NCBI GenBank assembly: GCA_017548445.1
Contig: JAFYZZ010000037.1
Coordinates: 1-35,048 of the forward strand
Direction: 5' to 3'
Length of the DNA stretch: 35,048 nucleotides
DNA from: Bacteroidales bacterium
GTDB taxonomy: Bacteria; Bacteroidota; Bacteroidia; Bacteroidales; UBA932
The notes below the pieces were generated by a model. The model made no database searches. It saw only the letters and a list, made by a program, of their open reading frames with translations, and was not told the DNA's origin. Below are positions 18,355-26,972 of this stretch, in pieces; the stretch's first letter is position 1, and every line of letters begins with the position of its first letter. A program made the position numbers and the translations under genes.

Positions 18355-19442
18355 TCCCCCGCTTCTTTCAGGCGCTCGGCGTTCTCGGCGACCTGCAGCT
18401 GGTCGATGCATTCCTGGATATCCCCGTCCATAAAGACGGGCAGGTTGTACATACTCCAGTTGATGCGGTGGTCTGTCACGCGGCCCTGCGGGTAGTTGTA
18501 GGTGCGGATCTTGGCGGAACGGTCGCCCGTGGACACCATCGTCTTGCGCTTCGCCGCGATGCCGTCCAGGTACTTCTGGTGCTCCAGGTTGTACAGGCGC
18601 GTACGCAGTTCCTCGAAGGCGCGGTCCTTGTTCTTCAGCTGCGAGCGCTCCTCCTGGCACTGCACCACCAGACCGGTGGGAATGTGCGTCAGGCGCACGG
18701 CGGAATAGGTCGTGTTCACGCCCTGGCCGCCCGGGCCCGATGCGCAGAAAAGGTCGAGCCGGATATCGTCCCAGCTCAAATCGACGTCAAACTCACCTGC
18801 TTCAGGGAAAACGGCCACCGAAGCCGCAGAAGTCTGGATACGGCCCTGAGTCTCCGTCTGAGGCACGCGCTGAACGCGATGCACGCCGGACTCGTACTTC
18901 ATCACACCGTAAACGCCGTCGTTGCCCGAGAGCTTGAAGACGATCTGCTTGAAGCCGCCGGAGGTGCCGGGCGCCTGGTCGGTGACCTCGAGTTTCCAGC
19001 CGCGCCGCTCCGCGAAATGCTGATACATCCGGAAGAGGTCGCCGGCGAAAATCGCCGCCTCGTCGCCTCCGGTGCCGCCGCGGATCTCGACCATCGCGTT
19101 CTTGCCGTCGTCCGGGTCGGCCGGAATGAGCAGGAGCTTGATCTGCTGCTCCATCTCCGGAATCTTCGGTTCGATCTCGGCGATCTCCATCCGGGCCATT
19201 TCGCGCAGCTCCTCATCCTTCTCATTGACAAGGATGTCCTTGGCGGAGGCGAGGTCCTCCACCATCTTCTCGTACTGCCTGCCGGCCTTGATGATGGGCT
19301 CCAGCTCCTTGTAATCCTTGTTGAGCTGGACGTATTTCTTCATATCGGCCATCGCCTCGGGACTGGCGAGCTGCTCCTGAAGCGACTGGAATTTCCCCTC
19401 GAGGGAAAGGACCTTCTCCAATAAAGTATTGTTCTCGGCCAT
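18351..19442 (-). CDS. prfA: Peptide chain release factor 1
   Basis: Recognises UAA and UAG in the ribosomal A site and triggers peptide release. It has 363 residues, as expected. The codon-reading PxT motif is PQT at 194-196 (E. coli RF1 has PAT), and the catalytic GGQ loop is at 238-240 in ASGPGGQGVNTT. The stretch RGGTGGDEAAIF at 121-132 and the late GDRSAKIRTYNYPQGRVTDHRI are typical of RF1. RF2 would have SPF instead. It starts three bases after the GNAT-like gene, so they are probably co-transcribed from the promoter at 20589. The end overlaps the ketoacyl synthase gene by four bases. Confidence 0.95.
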   Translation of the reverse strand: MAENNTLLEKVLSLEGKFQSLQEQLASPEAMADMKKYVQLNKDYKELEPIIKAGRQYEKMVEDLASAKDILVNEKDEELREMARMEIAEIEPKIPEMEQQIKLLLIPADPDDGKNAMVEIRGGTGGDEAAIFAGDLFRMYQHFAERRGWKLEVTDQAPGTSGGFKQIVFKLSGNDGVYGVMKYESGVHRVQRVPQTETQGRIQTSAASVAVFPEAGEFDVDLSWDDIRLDLFCASGPGGQGVNTTYSAVRLTHIPTGLVVQCQEERSQLKNKDRAFEELRTRLYNLEHQKYLDGIAAKRKTMVSTGDRSAKIRTYNYPQGRVTDHRINWSMYNLPVFMDGDIQECIDQLQVAENAERLKEAGD

Positions 19443-19445
19443 AGA

Positions 19446-20564
19446 TCAGATGTTTTTGATGTAGCAGCGGCGGCGCATAAAAGGTTCGTGCTCGTAGCTG
19501 TTCCAGATGTTCACGGCGCTGTTGGTCTCAATCTGCGGATTGGAGATCGCCCAGCGGTTGCCGATCTTCCGGGCCTTGTCCGCCATCTCTTCATAATACA
19601 CGGCCGACACGCCCTTGTTCTGCCACTTGGGCGCGACGCCGTTGACCATCAGGTCCGTCACCTCATAATTGTGCATCGCGCGCCACAGATACCACCAGCC
19701 CAGGGGGAAGAGTTTCCCCTTCGCCTTCTGCAACGCCTTGGAGATGCTCGGGAACGAGATGCCGAAACCCACGATCTCGTCGTGCTCGTCCAGCAGCAGG
19801 CCGCTGGCCTTGTCCGAAATGAATCGGATCACGGAAGCGGCTTCCTCGTCGATCTCCTCGTCCGTAAGGGGAATGAAATTGACCACGCTCGTGGAGAAAC
19901 TCTCGTTGTAAACCTGGAAGAACTTATGCACCAGAGCCTTGTCCTTCTTCAACCGGGAGATGCTGCCGAAATGCAGATTGTAGCGTTCCTTCACCAGTTT
20001 GGCCACGCGCCGCGCCTTGTCCGGCACGCCGTGGTTGGCCACCATCCTGTACTGGATCCAGTCGCATTCCTTGCCATAACCGAGTTCCTGCACGAAGTCG
20101 TTGTAATAAGGGAAATTGTACAGGCAGTTGAAAGGGGGGATGTTCTCGTAGCCTTCGGTCAGCATACCCTGCTTGCCGAAGGTATTGTAGTACAGCGGTC
20201 CGTGGATCTCGTTCATCCCCTGCTCCCGGGCCCAGCCCTCGGCCGTGCCGAGCAGCAGGCGCGCCACTTCGATGTCCTCGACGCAGTCGAACCAGCCGAA
20301 ACGGGCGCGTTTCTTCCCGTAGAGTTCGTTGTAACGGGGATTGACCATCGCGCAGATGCGCCCGACCACGCGTTCGCCGTCCTGCACCATCCAGAGCTTG
20401 TGCGAACAGTACTTCAACGGGGCGACGGCGGTCAGGGAACGGACCTGGTCTTTGTGGAGGGCGGGGACATACTGGGGACAATCCTTGTATAGCCCGTCCG
20501 GAAAGCGGACGAACTGCAGGAGTTCCCTGCGGTTGCTGACTTCGTGAATCTTATAATCGGGCAT
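19446..20564 (-). CDS. GNAT-like acyltransferase family protein, large Bacteroidota type
   Basis: A 372-residue cytosolic protein. The N-terminal half contains a GNAT-like core with LWMVQDGERVVGRICAMVNPRYNE and GWFDCVEDIEVARLLLGTAEGWAREQG, where a helix-strand and acetyl-CoA-loop pattern can be seen. The C-terminal half resembles a second GNAT fold (LLDEHDEIVGFGISFPS, then YEVTDLMVNGVAPKWQNKGVSAVYYEEM and NRWAISNPQIETN). Such tandem-GNAT proteins are common in Bacteroidota and are often left as hypothetical; the substrate is unknown. I start at ATG 20562-20564 because the upstream TTG would lie in the promoter. It precedes prfA by three bases. Confidence 0.7.
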   Translation of the reverse strand: MPDYKIHEVSNRRELLQFVRFPDGLYKDCPQYVPALHKDQVRSLTAVAPLKYCSHKLWMVQDGERVVGRICAMVNPRYNELYGKKRARFGWFDCVEDIEVARLLLGTAEGWAREQGMNEIHGPLYYNTFGKQGMLTEGYENIPPFNCLYNFPYYNDFVQELGYGKECDWIQYRMVANHGVPDKARRVAKLVKERYNLHFGSISRLKKDKALVHKFFQVYNESFSTSVVNFIPLTDEEIDEEAASVIRFISDKASGLLLDEHDEIVGFGISFPSISKALQKAKGKLFPLGWWYLWRAMHNYEVTDLMVNGVAPKWQNKGVSAVYYEEMADKARKIGNRWAISNPQIETNSAVNIWNSYEHEPFMRRRCYIKNI

Positions 20565-20588
20565 CGCGGCTGACTTTTCGTGAGTCTG

Positions 20589-20596
20589 CAAAGATA
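20589..20596 (-). promoter_or_regulatory. Full Bacteroidota promoter for the GNAT-like/prfA unit
   Basis: TATCTTTG (20589-20596, minus) with a perfect TTTG -33 at 20617-20620 and a 20-base spacer. It rules out the longer reading frame that would begin at 20609. Confidence 0.85.
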
Positions 20597-20627
20597 GCGC
20601 AAAAGCCAAATCTTTGCAAATCCGTTA

Positions 20628-21929
20628 TTAGACGCTCATATTATGCCAATGCGGGCCGAAACGGCGGAAGGCCTCGCGGTCGAGCATCTCCCGGTCGTCG
20701 GGATGCGCGATGCTGATCATCAACTTGGCACGCTCCTGCAGGCTCTTGCCATAGAGGTCCACGGCGCCGTACTCCGTCACGATCCAGTGTGCATCGGCGC
20801 GGGGCGTGACCACGCCGGCACCAGGATTCAGCTGCGAGACGATCTTGTTCTTGCCCTTCAGGGTGCGGGAGGCGAAGGCCGTGATGCTCTTGCCGCCTTC
20901 AGACATCGTGGCGCCCTTGACGAACTCGACCTGGCCGCCGGTGCCGCTGAAGATGCGCTCGCCGATGGAGTCGGCGCTGATCTGGCCGGTAAAGTCCACC
21001 TCCGTGGCGGAGTTGATGGCCTTCATCTTGGGATTCTGGCGGATGACCCAGGGGTCGTTGACATACTTGATGTCGCGCATCAGCACATCGGGGTTGTGGT
21101 CGATGAAGGAATAGACCTCCTGCGAACCGAGCAGGAAGGATGCGACCACCTTGCCGGTGTCGATCTTCTTGTTGCTGCCGTCGATCACGCCCGCCTTGAT
21201 CAGGCGGAGCAGGCCGTCGGCGAACATCTCCGTGTGAAGGCCCAGGTGCTTGTGGCCGCCGAGCTGCGCCGCCAGGGCGTTCGGCAGGGCGCCGATGCCC
21301 ATCTGGATGCAGTCGCCGTCCTCAACGAGGGCCGCGCAGTTCTTGCCGATGAGCACCTCGGTGGGGGTGGGCTCGGCGAAGGCGGCCGTCACCAGCGGCT
21401 CGTCGTCCTGCACGAGGTAGTCGAAACTCTCCAGCGGGATGAGGTCGCCGTAGGCATAGGGAACGTTCGGATTCACCACGCCGATCACGACCTGCGCCGT
21501 CTCGATGGCCGCCACGGAGCAGTCCACGGAGGTGCCGAGGCTCACGCGCCCCTGCTCGTCCGGCAGGGAGACGTTCACCAGCGCCGCGCCCAGCTTGATG
21601 AAGCCGTCGCGGTAGAGCTTCTGGCTCTCGCCCAGGTGCACCGGCAGATAGTCGGCATAGCCGGCGTTCACGTTCGCCCGCACGTTGGGTCCCACGAAGA
21701 AGCCCTGCTCGAAGAAGATTCCCTCGTAACGCGGCTCGCTGTAGGGAGCGGGCCCTTCCGTATGGAAATGGTGGAACTGCAGGCCCCTCACATCGCCGGC
21801 GTCGGCGCGGCGGCAAAGGGCACGGATGAGGCAGTGGGGCACGCTGGCGACGCTGCTCAGGTGGACGTGGCAGTTGGAAGGGATGTGGCTGACCGCCTCA
21901 TCGGCGGAAACGAAGGTAATCGGCTTCAT
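20628..21929 (-). CDS. Acetyl-CoA hydrolase/CoA-transferase family protein
   Basis: A 433-residue class I CoA-transferase of the acetyl-CoA hydrolase/transferase family, like 4-hydroxybutyrate and butyryl-CoA:acetate CoA-transferases. The catalytic Glu is Glu234 in LGLHTEMFADG; the glycine-rich MGIGALPNALAAQLGGH is just before it, and NPGAGVVTPRADAHWIVTEYGAVDLYGKS near the end is typical. The enzyme moves CoA between an acyl-CoA and acetate, and together with AckA-Pta in this window would feed acetate and ATP formation. Donor acid cannot be told from sequence. The gene is single, with a complete promoter reaching into the mazG coding start. Confidence 0.87.
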   Translation of the reverse strand: MKPITFVSADEAVSHIPSNCHVHLSSVASVPHCLIRALCRRADAGDVRGLQFHHFHTEGPAPYSEPRYEGIFFEQGFFVGPNVRANVNAGYADYLPVHLGESQKLYRDGFIKLGAALVNVSLPDEQGRVSLGTSVDCSVAAIETAQVVIGVVNPNVPYAYGDLIPLESFDYLVQDDEPLVTAAFAEPTPTEVLIGKNCAALVEDGDCIQMGIGALPNALAAQLGGHKHLGLHTEMFADGLLRLIKAGVIDGSNKKIDTGKVVASFLLGSQEVYSFIDHNPDVLMRDIKYVNDPWVIRQNPKMKAINSATEVDFTGQISADSIGERIFSGTGGQVEFVKGATMSEGGKSITAFASRTLKGKNKIVSQLNPGAGVVTPRADAHWIVTEYGAVDLYGKSLQERAKLMISIAHPDDREMLDREAFRRFGPHWHNMSV

Positions 21930-21944
21930 TTAGGAGATTATTGT

Positions 21945-21952
21945 TAATTTTG
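21945..21952 (+). promoter_or_regulatory. -7 box TAATTTTG for mazG
   Basis: Exact TAnnTTTG match, 26 bases before the ATG at 21979. The -33 element is not clear. Confidence 0.65.
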
Positions 21953-21958
21953 CGGACG

Positions 21959-21966
21959 CAAATGTA
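21959..21966 (-). promoter_or_regulatory. Full Bacteroidota promoter for the CoA-transferase gene
   Basis: TACATTTG (21959-21966, minus) with TTTG -33 at 21987-21990 and a 20-base spacer. The -33 box lies inside the first codons of mazG, so the divergent promoters overlap. Confidence 0.85.
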
Positions 21967-21978
21967 ACAAATTATTCG

Positions 21979-22770
21979 ATGCATACCAAAGAAGAAAAGC
22001 TCGCGGCCTTCGGCCGGCTGCTCGACACGATGGACGCCCTGCGCGAGAAATGCCCCTGGAACGCCGCGCAGACGATGGAAACCATCCGTCCTATGACGGA
22101 AGAGGAGGTCTATGAACTCAGCGACGCCATCCTGAAGGGCGACCGTCCCGGCACCGCCAAGGAGATCGGCGACCTGCTGTACCACCTCGTCTTCTACGCC
22201 CGGATCGCGCAGGAGGAAGGCAGCTTCGACATCGCCGACTCCCTGGACAAGGTCGTGGACAAGATGGTCTTCCGCCACCCGCACGTGTTCGGTCCTCAGG
22301 CCGGCACGCCCACCACGGCCAAGGAGATCGCCGACACCTGGGAGCTCGTGAAGGCGAAGGAGAAGGACGGCAACAAGACGGTCCTGGGCGGCATCCCAGA
22401 CGCGATGCCCGCCATCCTCAAGGCCCTGTCGATGCAGGAGAAGGCCCGAGGCTGCGGCTTCGACTGGGAGCGGAGGGAGGACGTCTGGGACAAGGTGCGC
22501 GAAGAGTTGGGCGAGGCCCGCGAAGCCTGCGACGAAGGCGCCCCGCGCCATATGGAAGAAGAATTCGGCGACCTGCTCTTCGCGGTCATCAACGCCGCGC
22601 GCCTGTACGGAGTGGACCCGGAAGCGGCCCTGAGCAGCAGCTGCTCGAAATTCCGCCGCCGCTTCAACTACCTGGAAGAACAGACCCTGAAGAAAGGCCA
22701 CAAACTCACCGATATGACCCTCGCCGAAATGGACGCCGTCTGGGACGAAGGGAAGGCGAAGGGGCTATAG
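21979..22770 (+). CDS. mazG: Nucleoside triphosphate pyrophosphohydrolase MazG
   Basis: Hydrolyses (d)NTPs to NMP and pyrophosphate, which removes damaged or non-canonical nucleotides and can affect ppGpp levels. The 263-residue protein has two MazG domains. Domain 1 has CPWNAAQT (26-33), EEEVYELSDAI (41-51) and KEIGDLLYHLVFYARIA (61 onward); domain 2 has VREELGEAREACD and MEEEFGDLLFAVINAARLYGVDPE. The Glu/Asp positions that bind magnesium (ExxE and ExxD) are kept in both. This is the full-length housekeeping MazG and not part of a MazEF toxin-antitoxin pair. The end overlaps the convergent kinase-like gene in the palindrome CTATAG. Confidence 0.93.
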   Translation: MHTKEEKLAAFGRLLDTMDALREKCPWNAAQTMETIRPMTEEEVYELSDAILKGDRPGTAKEIGDLLYHLVFYARIAQEEGSFDIADSLDKVVDKMVFRHPHVFGPQAGTPTTAKEIADTWELVKAKEKDGNKTVLGGIPDAMPAILKALSMQEKARGCGFDWERREDVWDKVREELGEAREACDEGAPRHMEEEFGDLLFAVINAARLYGVDPEAALSSSCSKFRRRFNYLEEQTLKKGHKLTDMTLAEMDAVWDEGKAKGL

Positions 22771-23379
22771 TTTACCGGACTTGCGGCCGAAGTCGATGAC
22801 GAGGTCGGCGCAGCCTTCCAGGCCCACGAGAGAGGAATCCAGGCAGAGGTCGTAATTGGAGGCGACGCCCCAGTTGCCGAGGGTGAAGAAATTGTAGTAG
22901 TTCGCGCGTTCCTTCTCCTGCCGCAGGATATATTTCTCCGCCTCTTCCGGGCTCATCCCGGTACGCTCCCGCACCCGCTCCACGCGGTCTTTCAACGGTG
23001 CGCAGATGAACACGTTCAGGCACTCCATATCGCGCAGCACGTAATCCGAGCAGCGCCCGACGAAGATGGCGCTCCCCTGCCGCGCGATGTCCCGGATGGC
23101 CTCGCTCTGGTACTTGAACAGCTCCGCGCCGTCGATGGCGGACGGCGCATACGAACTGGCGCGGTTCAGGCCGAAAAGGCTTCCGAAGCGGAACAGCCGC
23201 CGGCGCTCGTCGCTCTTGCGGAAGAACGCCGGGCTGAAACCGCTCTCTTCCGCCGCCTTCAGCAGGATCTCGTTGTCGTAGACCGGGATGTCCAGGCGCT
23301 CGCCCAGCAGGGCGGCGACGCCCTTCCCGCCGGCACCGTACTGGCGTCCGATGTTGATGAGGATGTGCTTGTCGTCCAT
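22765..23379 (-). CDS. Cytidylate kinase-like family protein
   Basis: A 204-residue P-loop protein of the cytidylate-kinase-like family. The nucleotide loop reads GRQYGAGGKGVA at 11-22, close to the family form REYGSGGxxIA, and the next segment IPVYDNEILLKAAEESGF fits. IFVGRCSDYVL and the lid-like RVERVRERTGMSPEEAEKYILRQEKERANYYNFFT are also typical. It probably phosphorylates a nucleoside monophosphate or related compound, but the true substrate is not known; this is not the housekeeping Cmk. It begins four bases after the MATE gene and is the last of the nrnA-FKBP-MATE unit. Confidence 0.83.
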   Translation of the reverse strand: MDDKHILINIGRQYGAGGKGVAALLGERLDIPVYDNEILLKAAEESGFSPAFFRKSDERRRLFRFGSLFGLNRASSYAPSAIDGAELFKYQSEAIRDIARQGSAIFVGRCSDYVLRDMECLNVFICAPLKDRVERVRERTGMSPEEAEKYILRQEKERANYYNFFTLGNWGVASNYDLCLDSSLVGLEGCADLVIDFGRKSGKL

Positions 23380-23383
23380 AACG

Positions 23384-24784
23384 TCAGGATTGGATGGTAC
23401 TGCCGAGGATGTCGGGATTCTCGCCGTCCTTCAGCCGGTCGAACTTGCGGAAAAGCCGGATGATCAGGATGGCGGAGATGATGATGTTGAGGATATCCGA
23501 AATCGGGAAACTGACCCACACGCCCGTTTCCTGCAGCCACAGCGGCAGGGTGTAGATGAGCGGGAGCAGGAAGAGCAGCTGGCGCGAGAGCGACAGGAAA
23601 ATGGACTTCCGCACCATTCCGAGACACTGGAAGAAATTGCCGGTGGCCATCCCGAACCCCACGAGGGCGAAACCGGAATTCATCACGCGCAGGCCGTGGG
23701 CGGCCATATCCACCAGCTGCGGGTCGTTGGTGAACAGGCTCACCGCCGTGCGGGGGATCAGCTCGGCCATCAAGAAGCAGAGCGTGGTCACGAGCACCTC
23801 CCACTTGGCCGCCAGGATGAACACCTGTTTCACCCGGCGGTACTGCCGGGCGCCGTAATTGTAGCCCGCAATGGGCTGCAGGCCCTGGTTGAAGCCCATA
23901 CACACCATCACGAACAGCAGGGTCAGCCGGTTCACGATGCCGTAAGCCCCGATGGCCAGGTCGCCGCCGTACTTGCCCAGCTGCTGGTTGATGAACAGGG
24001 CCACCAGGCAGGCCGCGACGTTCATCAGGAAGGGACCCACGCCGATCGCAAGCGACTGCTTCGCCACCCGCCAGTCCAGCTGGAAGAGCGGGCGCGTGAA
24101 GTGCAGCAGGCGCCGCTTGTCCGAGAAGAAACGCCAGGTATAGACCAGCGCGGCCAGCTGGCAGAGGATGGTGGCCATCGCGGCGCCGCGTATGCCGAGC
24201 CCGAGCGCGAAAATGAAGATCGGGTCCAGGATGGCGTTGGAGATGACCGTGAACAGGGTCAGGGCCATCGCCGTGCGCGGGTGCCCCGAGGAGCGGATCA
24301 AGCCGTTGAAACCGTGATACAGATGCGTGAACACGTTGCCCGCCAGGATGATGAGCATATAATCCCGGGCGAAGGGCAGGGTGACGTCGCTGGCCCCGAA
24401 GAAACGCAGGATGGGGTTGAGGAACGACAGGGTCACGGCCGAGAACACGACGCCGATGAACACGTTGAGCGTCAACACGTTGGCAAGGACCTTCTGCGCT
24501 CCCGCATAGTTCTTCTGCCCCAACAGCACCGAGATGAGCGTCATCGCGCCCACGCCTACGAGCGTGCCCATCGCGATGGACAGGTTCATCAGCGGGAAAG
24601 TCACGGCAAGGCCGCTGATGGCGGACGAGCCCACCCCGGGAATATGCCCGATGTAGATGCTGTCGACCATATTATACAAAGAAGCCGCAGTCTGGGCGAT
24701 GATGCCCGGGACTGCGTATTCCTTGAGAAGCGTGCCTATTTTCTTGGTTCCGAGCTCAGTCGGAGCCGCACCCGATACCGCCAT
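23384..24784 (-). CDS. MATE family multidrug/organic cation efflux transporter
   Basis: Inner-membrane antiporter using sodium or proton gradients to export organic compounds. The 466-residue protein has the usual 12-helix, two-bundle layout and internal repeat. Typical segments are PGIIAQTAASLYNMVDSIYIGH (helix 1) and YGIVNRLTLLFVMVCMGFNQGLQPIAGYNYGA (helix 7-8 region). It belongs to the bacterial NorM/DinF-like part of the family (DUF4293-like small helpers are absent). It starts six bases after the FKBP lipoprotein gene and ends four bases before the kinase-like gene. Substrate unknown. Confidence 0.9.
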   Translation of the reverse strand: MAVSGAAPTELGTKKIGTLLKEYAVPGIIAQTAASLYNMVDSIYIGHIPGVGSSAISGLAVTFPLMNLSIAMGTLVGVGAMTLISVLLGQKNYAGAQKVLANVLTLNVFIGVVFSAVTLSFLNPILRFFGASDVTLPFARDYMLIILAGNVFTHLYHGFNGLIRSSGHPRTAMALTLFTVISNAILDPIFIFALGLGIRGAAMATILCQLAALVYTWRFFSDKRRLLHFTRPLFQLDWRVAKQSLAIGVGPFLMNVAACLVALFINQQLGKYGGDLAIGAYGIVNRLTLLFVMVCMGFNQGLQPIAGYNYGARQYRRVKQVFILAAKWEVLVTTLCFLMAELIPRTAVSLFTNDPQLVDMAAHGLRVMNSGFALVGFGMATGNFFQCLGMVRKSIFLSLSRQLLFLLPLIYTLPLWLQETGVWVSFPISDILNIIISAILIIRLFRKFDRLKDGENPDILGSTIQS

Positions 24785-24790
24785 CCTCCG

Positions 24791-25819
24791 TTACGGTTTG
24801 TCCACGATTTCGATGTCGAAACGCAGAGGCGCGTAAGCCGGGATGGTCGAACCGGATCCGCTGGTGCCGTATCCTACGCCGGAATAGAAGACCGCGGCGC
24901 CCTTCTCGTGGGGATGCATCTTGCTGAGCGCATAGGAGAAACCGTCGATCACGGAGGACGATCCCATCTTGATGTCCGCATAGGTGCCGTCCGAAGAGAA
25001 CCAGGTGATCGAGGATGGCTCGTAGGTGCGGGAAGCGGAATACAGCCCGTAGAACTTCGCGGTATCCTTCACGTTGGTATCGAACACCTTGCCATTCAGC
25101 AGGCGCGCCACGTAGTTGATGTAGATCGTGGTGTCGTTGGGGAATTCCTTCTCGGAAGAAGGACTGCCCGTGCGGAAATAATAGAAACCGTATTTGAGGG
25201 AATCCGCCACCCCCTTGCCGGGGAAGGCGCGGCTGACATAGCGGCCGACGGAGTCCGTCTCCCATTTCTTGATGTCGGTGATGGTCTCCACCAGTTCCAG
25301 GTCGAAGATGAAATTACTGCCCGTGACCTTGGCCAGATAGTCCTCCTCGGTGGCATAGCGGGAGTCGGTGTTCAGCCAGCCGGGCACCGCAACCGTGCGG
25401 GTGCCGCCGACGCGCATAGGTTCGAGGGAGGCGTCCAGACCGGCGGACAGGTAATTCTCGCCCCGGGCCCAGACGATCGGGCCATAGTAGTTCGTTTCGT
25501 CATAGGTACCGACCTGCTTGGCCGTATCTTCGTAACTGGTGGACGAGATGGTTCCGTCCAGCGACTTGATGACATAGTTCATCCGCACGAACGGATTCTG
25601 TTCGGCCGTCCCGGCCAGTGAGCCCGAACCGGGCTTTTCCGCAAGCAGATAGTACCCCGGAGGCACCGGCACGGCATTCGGATAATTCACGTGTATCCAG
25701 GAGTCGAAATACAGTTTGGAGCTGTCGTTGGGTCCGGCGACGGGCGTCTTGGCGCAACCGCACAGTGCCAGCGCCGCAAGCACCGCATATATTGTTCTGA
25801 TTCTCATAAATCTTGTCAT
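24791..25819 (-). CDS. Lipoprotein with two FKBP-type peptidyl-prolyl isomerase domains, the first degenerate
   Basis: A 342-residue lipoprotein with lipobox ALCGC (Cys22). Domain 1 (~75-180) keeps the FKBP outline (FVRMNYVIKSLDGTI, LDASLEPMRVGGTRTVAVPGWL) but has lost the catalytic Phe-Asp pair, reading ISST. Domain 2 (~228-338) is canonical: KVFDTN (Phe246-Asp247), SVIDGFSYALSKM, VGYGTSGSGSTIP and FDIEIV. So one active and one probably inactive or chaperone-type domain. The cell site is the periplasmic side of an envelope membrane. The ATG at 25819 overlaps the nrnA-like stop by ATGA; a second ATG four codons later would give an equal signal peptide. Confidence 0.87.
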   Translation of the reverse strand: MTRFMRIRTIYAVLAALALCGCAKTPVAGPNDSSKLYFDSWIHVNYPNAVPVPPGYYLLAEKPGSGSLAGTAEQNPFVRMNYVIKSLDGTISSTSYEDTAKQVGTYDETNYYGPIVWARGENYLSAGLDASLEPMRVGGTRTVAVPGWLNTDSRYATEEDYLAKVTGSNFIFDLELVETITDIKKWETDSVGRYVSRAFPGKGVADSLKYGFYYFRTGSPSSEKEFPNDTTIYINYVARLLNGKVFDTNVKDTAKFYGLYSASRTYEPSSITWFSSDGTYADIKMGSSSVIDGFSYALSKMHPHEKGAAVFYSGVGYGTSGSGSTIPAYAPLRFDIEIVDKP

Positions 25820-26868
25820 TTCGGGCTATTCTCGTTCCGCATAAATCGTGCCGCCACCGCCTCCACGTATGCAGCGGCCCCTTCCGGGCCGGGGATGTCC
25901 TCCGGGAAGTGCAGTTTGCCGCCCGCAGCACAGGCGTGTCCCCCGCCGTGGAAGGCCCCGGCGGCCAACCGGTTGGCGGCGATGCCTTGCTTGGAACGGA
26001 TGGACACCCGGAAATGGCCGGCATCTTCGCGAAGGAAAATGCTCAGGCGCACCCCGGCGATGCCCAGGGGCAGGTTCACGAAACCCTCGGTCTCCCCCTC
26101 CTGCAGGCCGAAGCGCCGCAGGAATGCGCGGTCCAGCACGGCATACGCCACCCCTTCCGGCGTGATGGTCATCTTTTCGGAAAGGAAGGCGCCCATCGCA
26201 CGGAAACGGTTCTCGCGGTAGTTGTGGTAAATCTTTTCGATGAGGCCGTCCCGGTCCACGCCGGCTGCCAGGAGTTCGGAGGCCATCTCCAGGGTGGACG
26301 GGAAGACGGAATTGGCAAAGTTGTTGGTGTCCGTGGTCATCCCGGCCATCAGCGGCGTGAGCACCTCCAGAGGCAGGTTTTCCGCCTTTTCCACGCCCGG
26401 CAGGGCGAGCAGGATCCGGTAGAGGAGTTCGCTGGCCGAGGAGATCTCCGTCTCGCTGAAGGCCAGGTCGAACGACTCCGTCTCGGGATGCAGGTGATGG
26501 TCGACGAGCAGCTTGCGCGCCTTGCCGGCACGCAGGGCGGCCTCCAGGTCCCCGGCGCGGCTGAATCCGTTCATATCCAGGCACACGAGCAGGTCGCTGG
26601 CGGCAATCCAGGCCTCAGCCCCGCCGTGGTCCTCCGACGCAACCGTCACGCCGGAAGAAGGCAGCAGGAACTCCAGGGAATCCGGGACGGGGTCCGGCAG
26701 CAGCAGGCGGGCCTGCAGGTCCCGGCGCCGCTGCAGATAGGCCAGCAGGGCGACGCCGCTGCCCGCCGCATCCCCGTCGGGATGCGTGTGCACGACGATG
26801 CCCACGCGCTTCGCTTCTGCGAGCAGCGCGTCGAGGCGCTGGATTTGGTCGGGTTTCACCGGATTCAT
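25816..26868 (-). CDS. DHH phosphoesterase, NrnA-like oligoribonuclease/pAp phosphatase
   Basis: Cytosolic DHH/DHHA1 enzyme that degrades nano-RNA and may dephosphorylate pAp. The 350-residue protein has HTHPDGDAAGS (27-37), LDMN (97-100), VDHHLHPE (122-129), TTDTNNFAN (178-186) and the DHHA1 substrate motif GGGHACAAGG (308-317); all metal-binding His and Asp positions are present. These and the length match NrnA of Firmicutes and Bacteroidota rather than RecJ or c-di-AMP enzyme GdpP. It heads the unit with the FKBP, MATE and kinase-like genes. Start ATG 26866-26868, ~20 bases after the -7 box. Confidence 0.88.
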   Translation of the reverse strand: MNPVKPDQIQRLDALLAEAKRVGIVVHTHPDGDAAGSGVALLAYLQRRRDLQARLLLPDPVPDSLEFLLPSSGVTVASEDHGGAEAWIAASDLLVCLDMNGFSRAGDLEAALRAGKARKLLVDHHLHPETESFDLAFSETEISSASELLYRILLALPGVEKAENLPLEVLTPLMAGMTTDTNNFANSVFPSTLEMASELLAAGVDRDGLIEKIYHNYRENRFRAMGAFLSEKMTITPEGVAYAVLDRAFLRRFGLQEGETEGFVNLPLGIAGVRLSIFLREDAGHFRVSIRSKQGIAANRLAAGAFHGGGHACAAGGKLHFPEDIPGPEGAAAYVEAVAARFMRNENSPK

Positions 26869-26888
26869 CTGCTTCCAAAAAACTTCCG

Positions 26889-26896
26889 CAAATTTA
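26889..26896 (-). promoter_or_regulatory. -7 box TAAATTTG for the nrnA-like operon
   Basis: Exact TAnnTTTG match on the minus strand, with TTTA (26916-26919) as a weak -33 at a 19-base spacer. It is divergent from the box at 26929-26936. Confidence 0.72.
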
Positions 26897-26928
26897 ATAA
26901 GAATATTGCATTTGATAAATCAATTTCA

Positions 26929-26936
26929 TAACTTTG
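26929..26936 (+). promoter_or_regulatory. -7 box TAACTTTG for the pseudopilin-like/DUF3822/rsmD unit
   Basis: Exact TAnnTTTG match with ATTG (26905-26908) as -33 and a 20-base spacer. The leader to the ATG at 26973 is about 30 bases. It rules out an in-frame start at 26934. Confidence 0.75.
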
Positions 26937-26972
26937 TGGGACTTTGGATATCAAATAAAACTAACCGATACA

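Noticed and set aside
20565..20609. Longer start (TTG at 20609) for the GNAT-like protein
   Set aside because: The extra codons lie in the -33 to -7 promoter region; the ATG at 20564 is the first start after the likely transcription start.
21979..22770. mazG as part of a toxin-antitoxin system
   Set aside because: It is a full-length two-domain pyrophosphohydrolase with no mazE or mazF neighbour.
23288..25621. 777-codon open frame opposite the MATE and FKBP genes
   Set aside because: It spans three real genes on the other strand and its predicted product is low-complexity and charged, as expected for a shadow frame.
26934..26972. Longer start (TTG at 26934) for the pseudopilin-like protein
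   Set aside because: It lies in the -7 box; the ATG at 26973 gives a normal membrane-anchor start.
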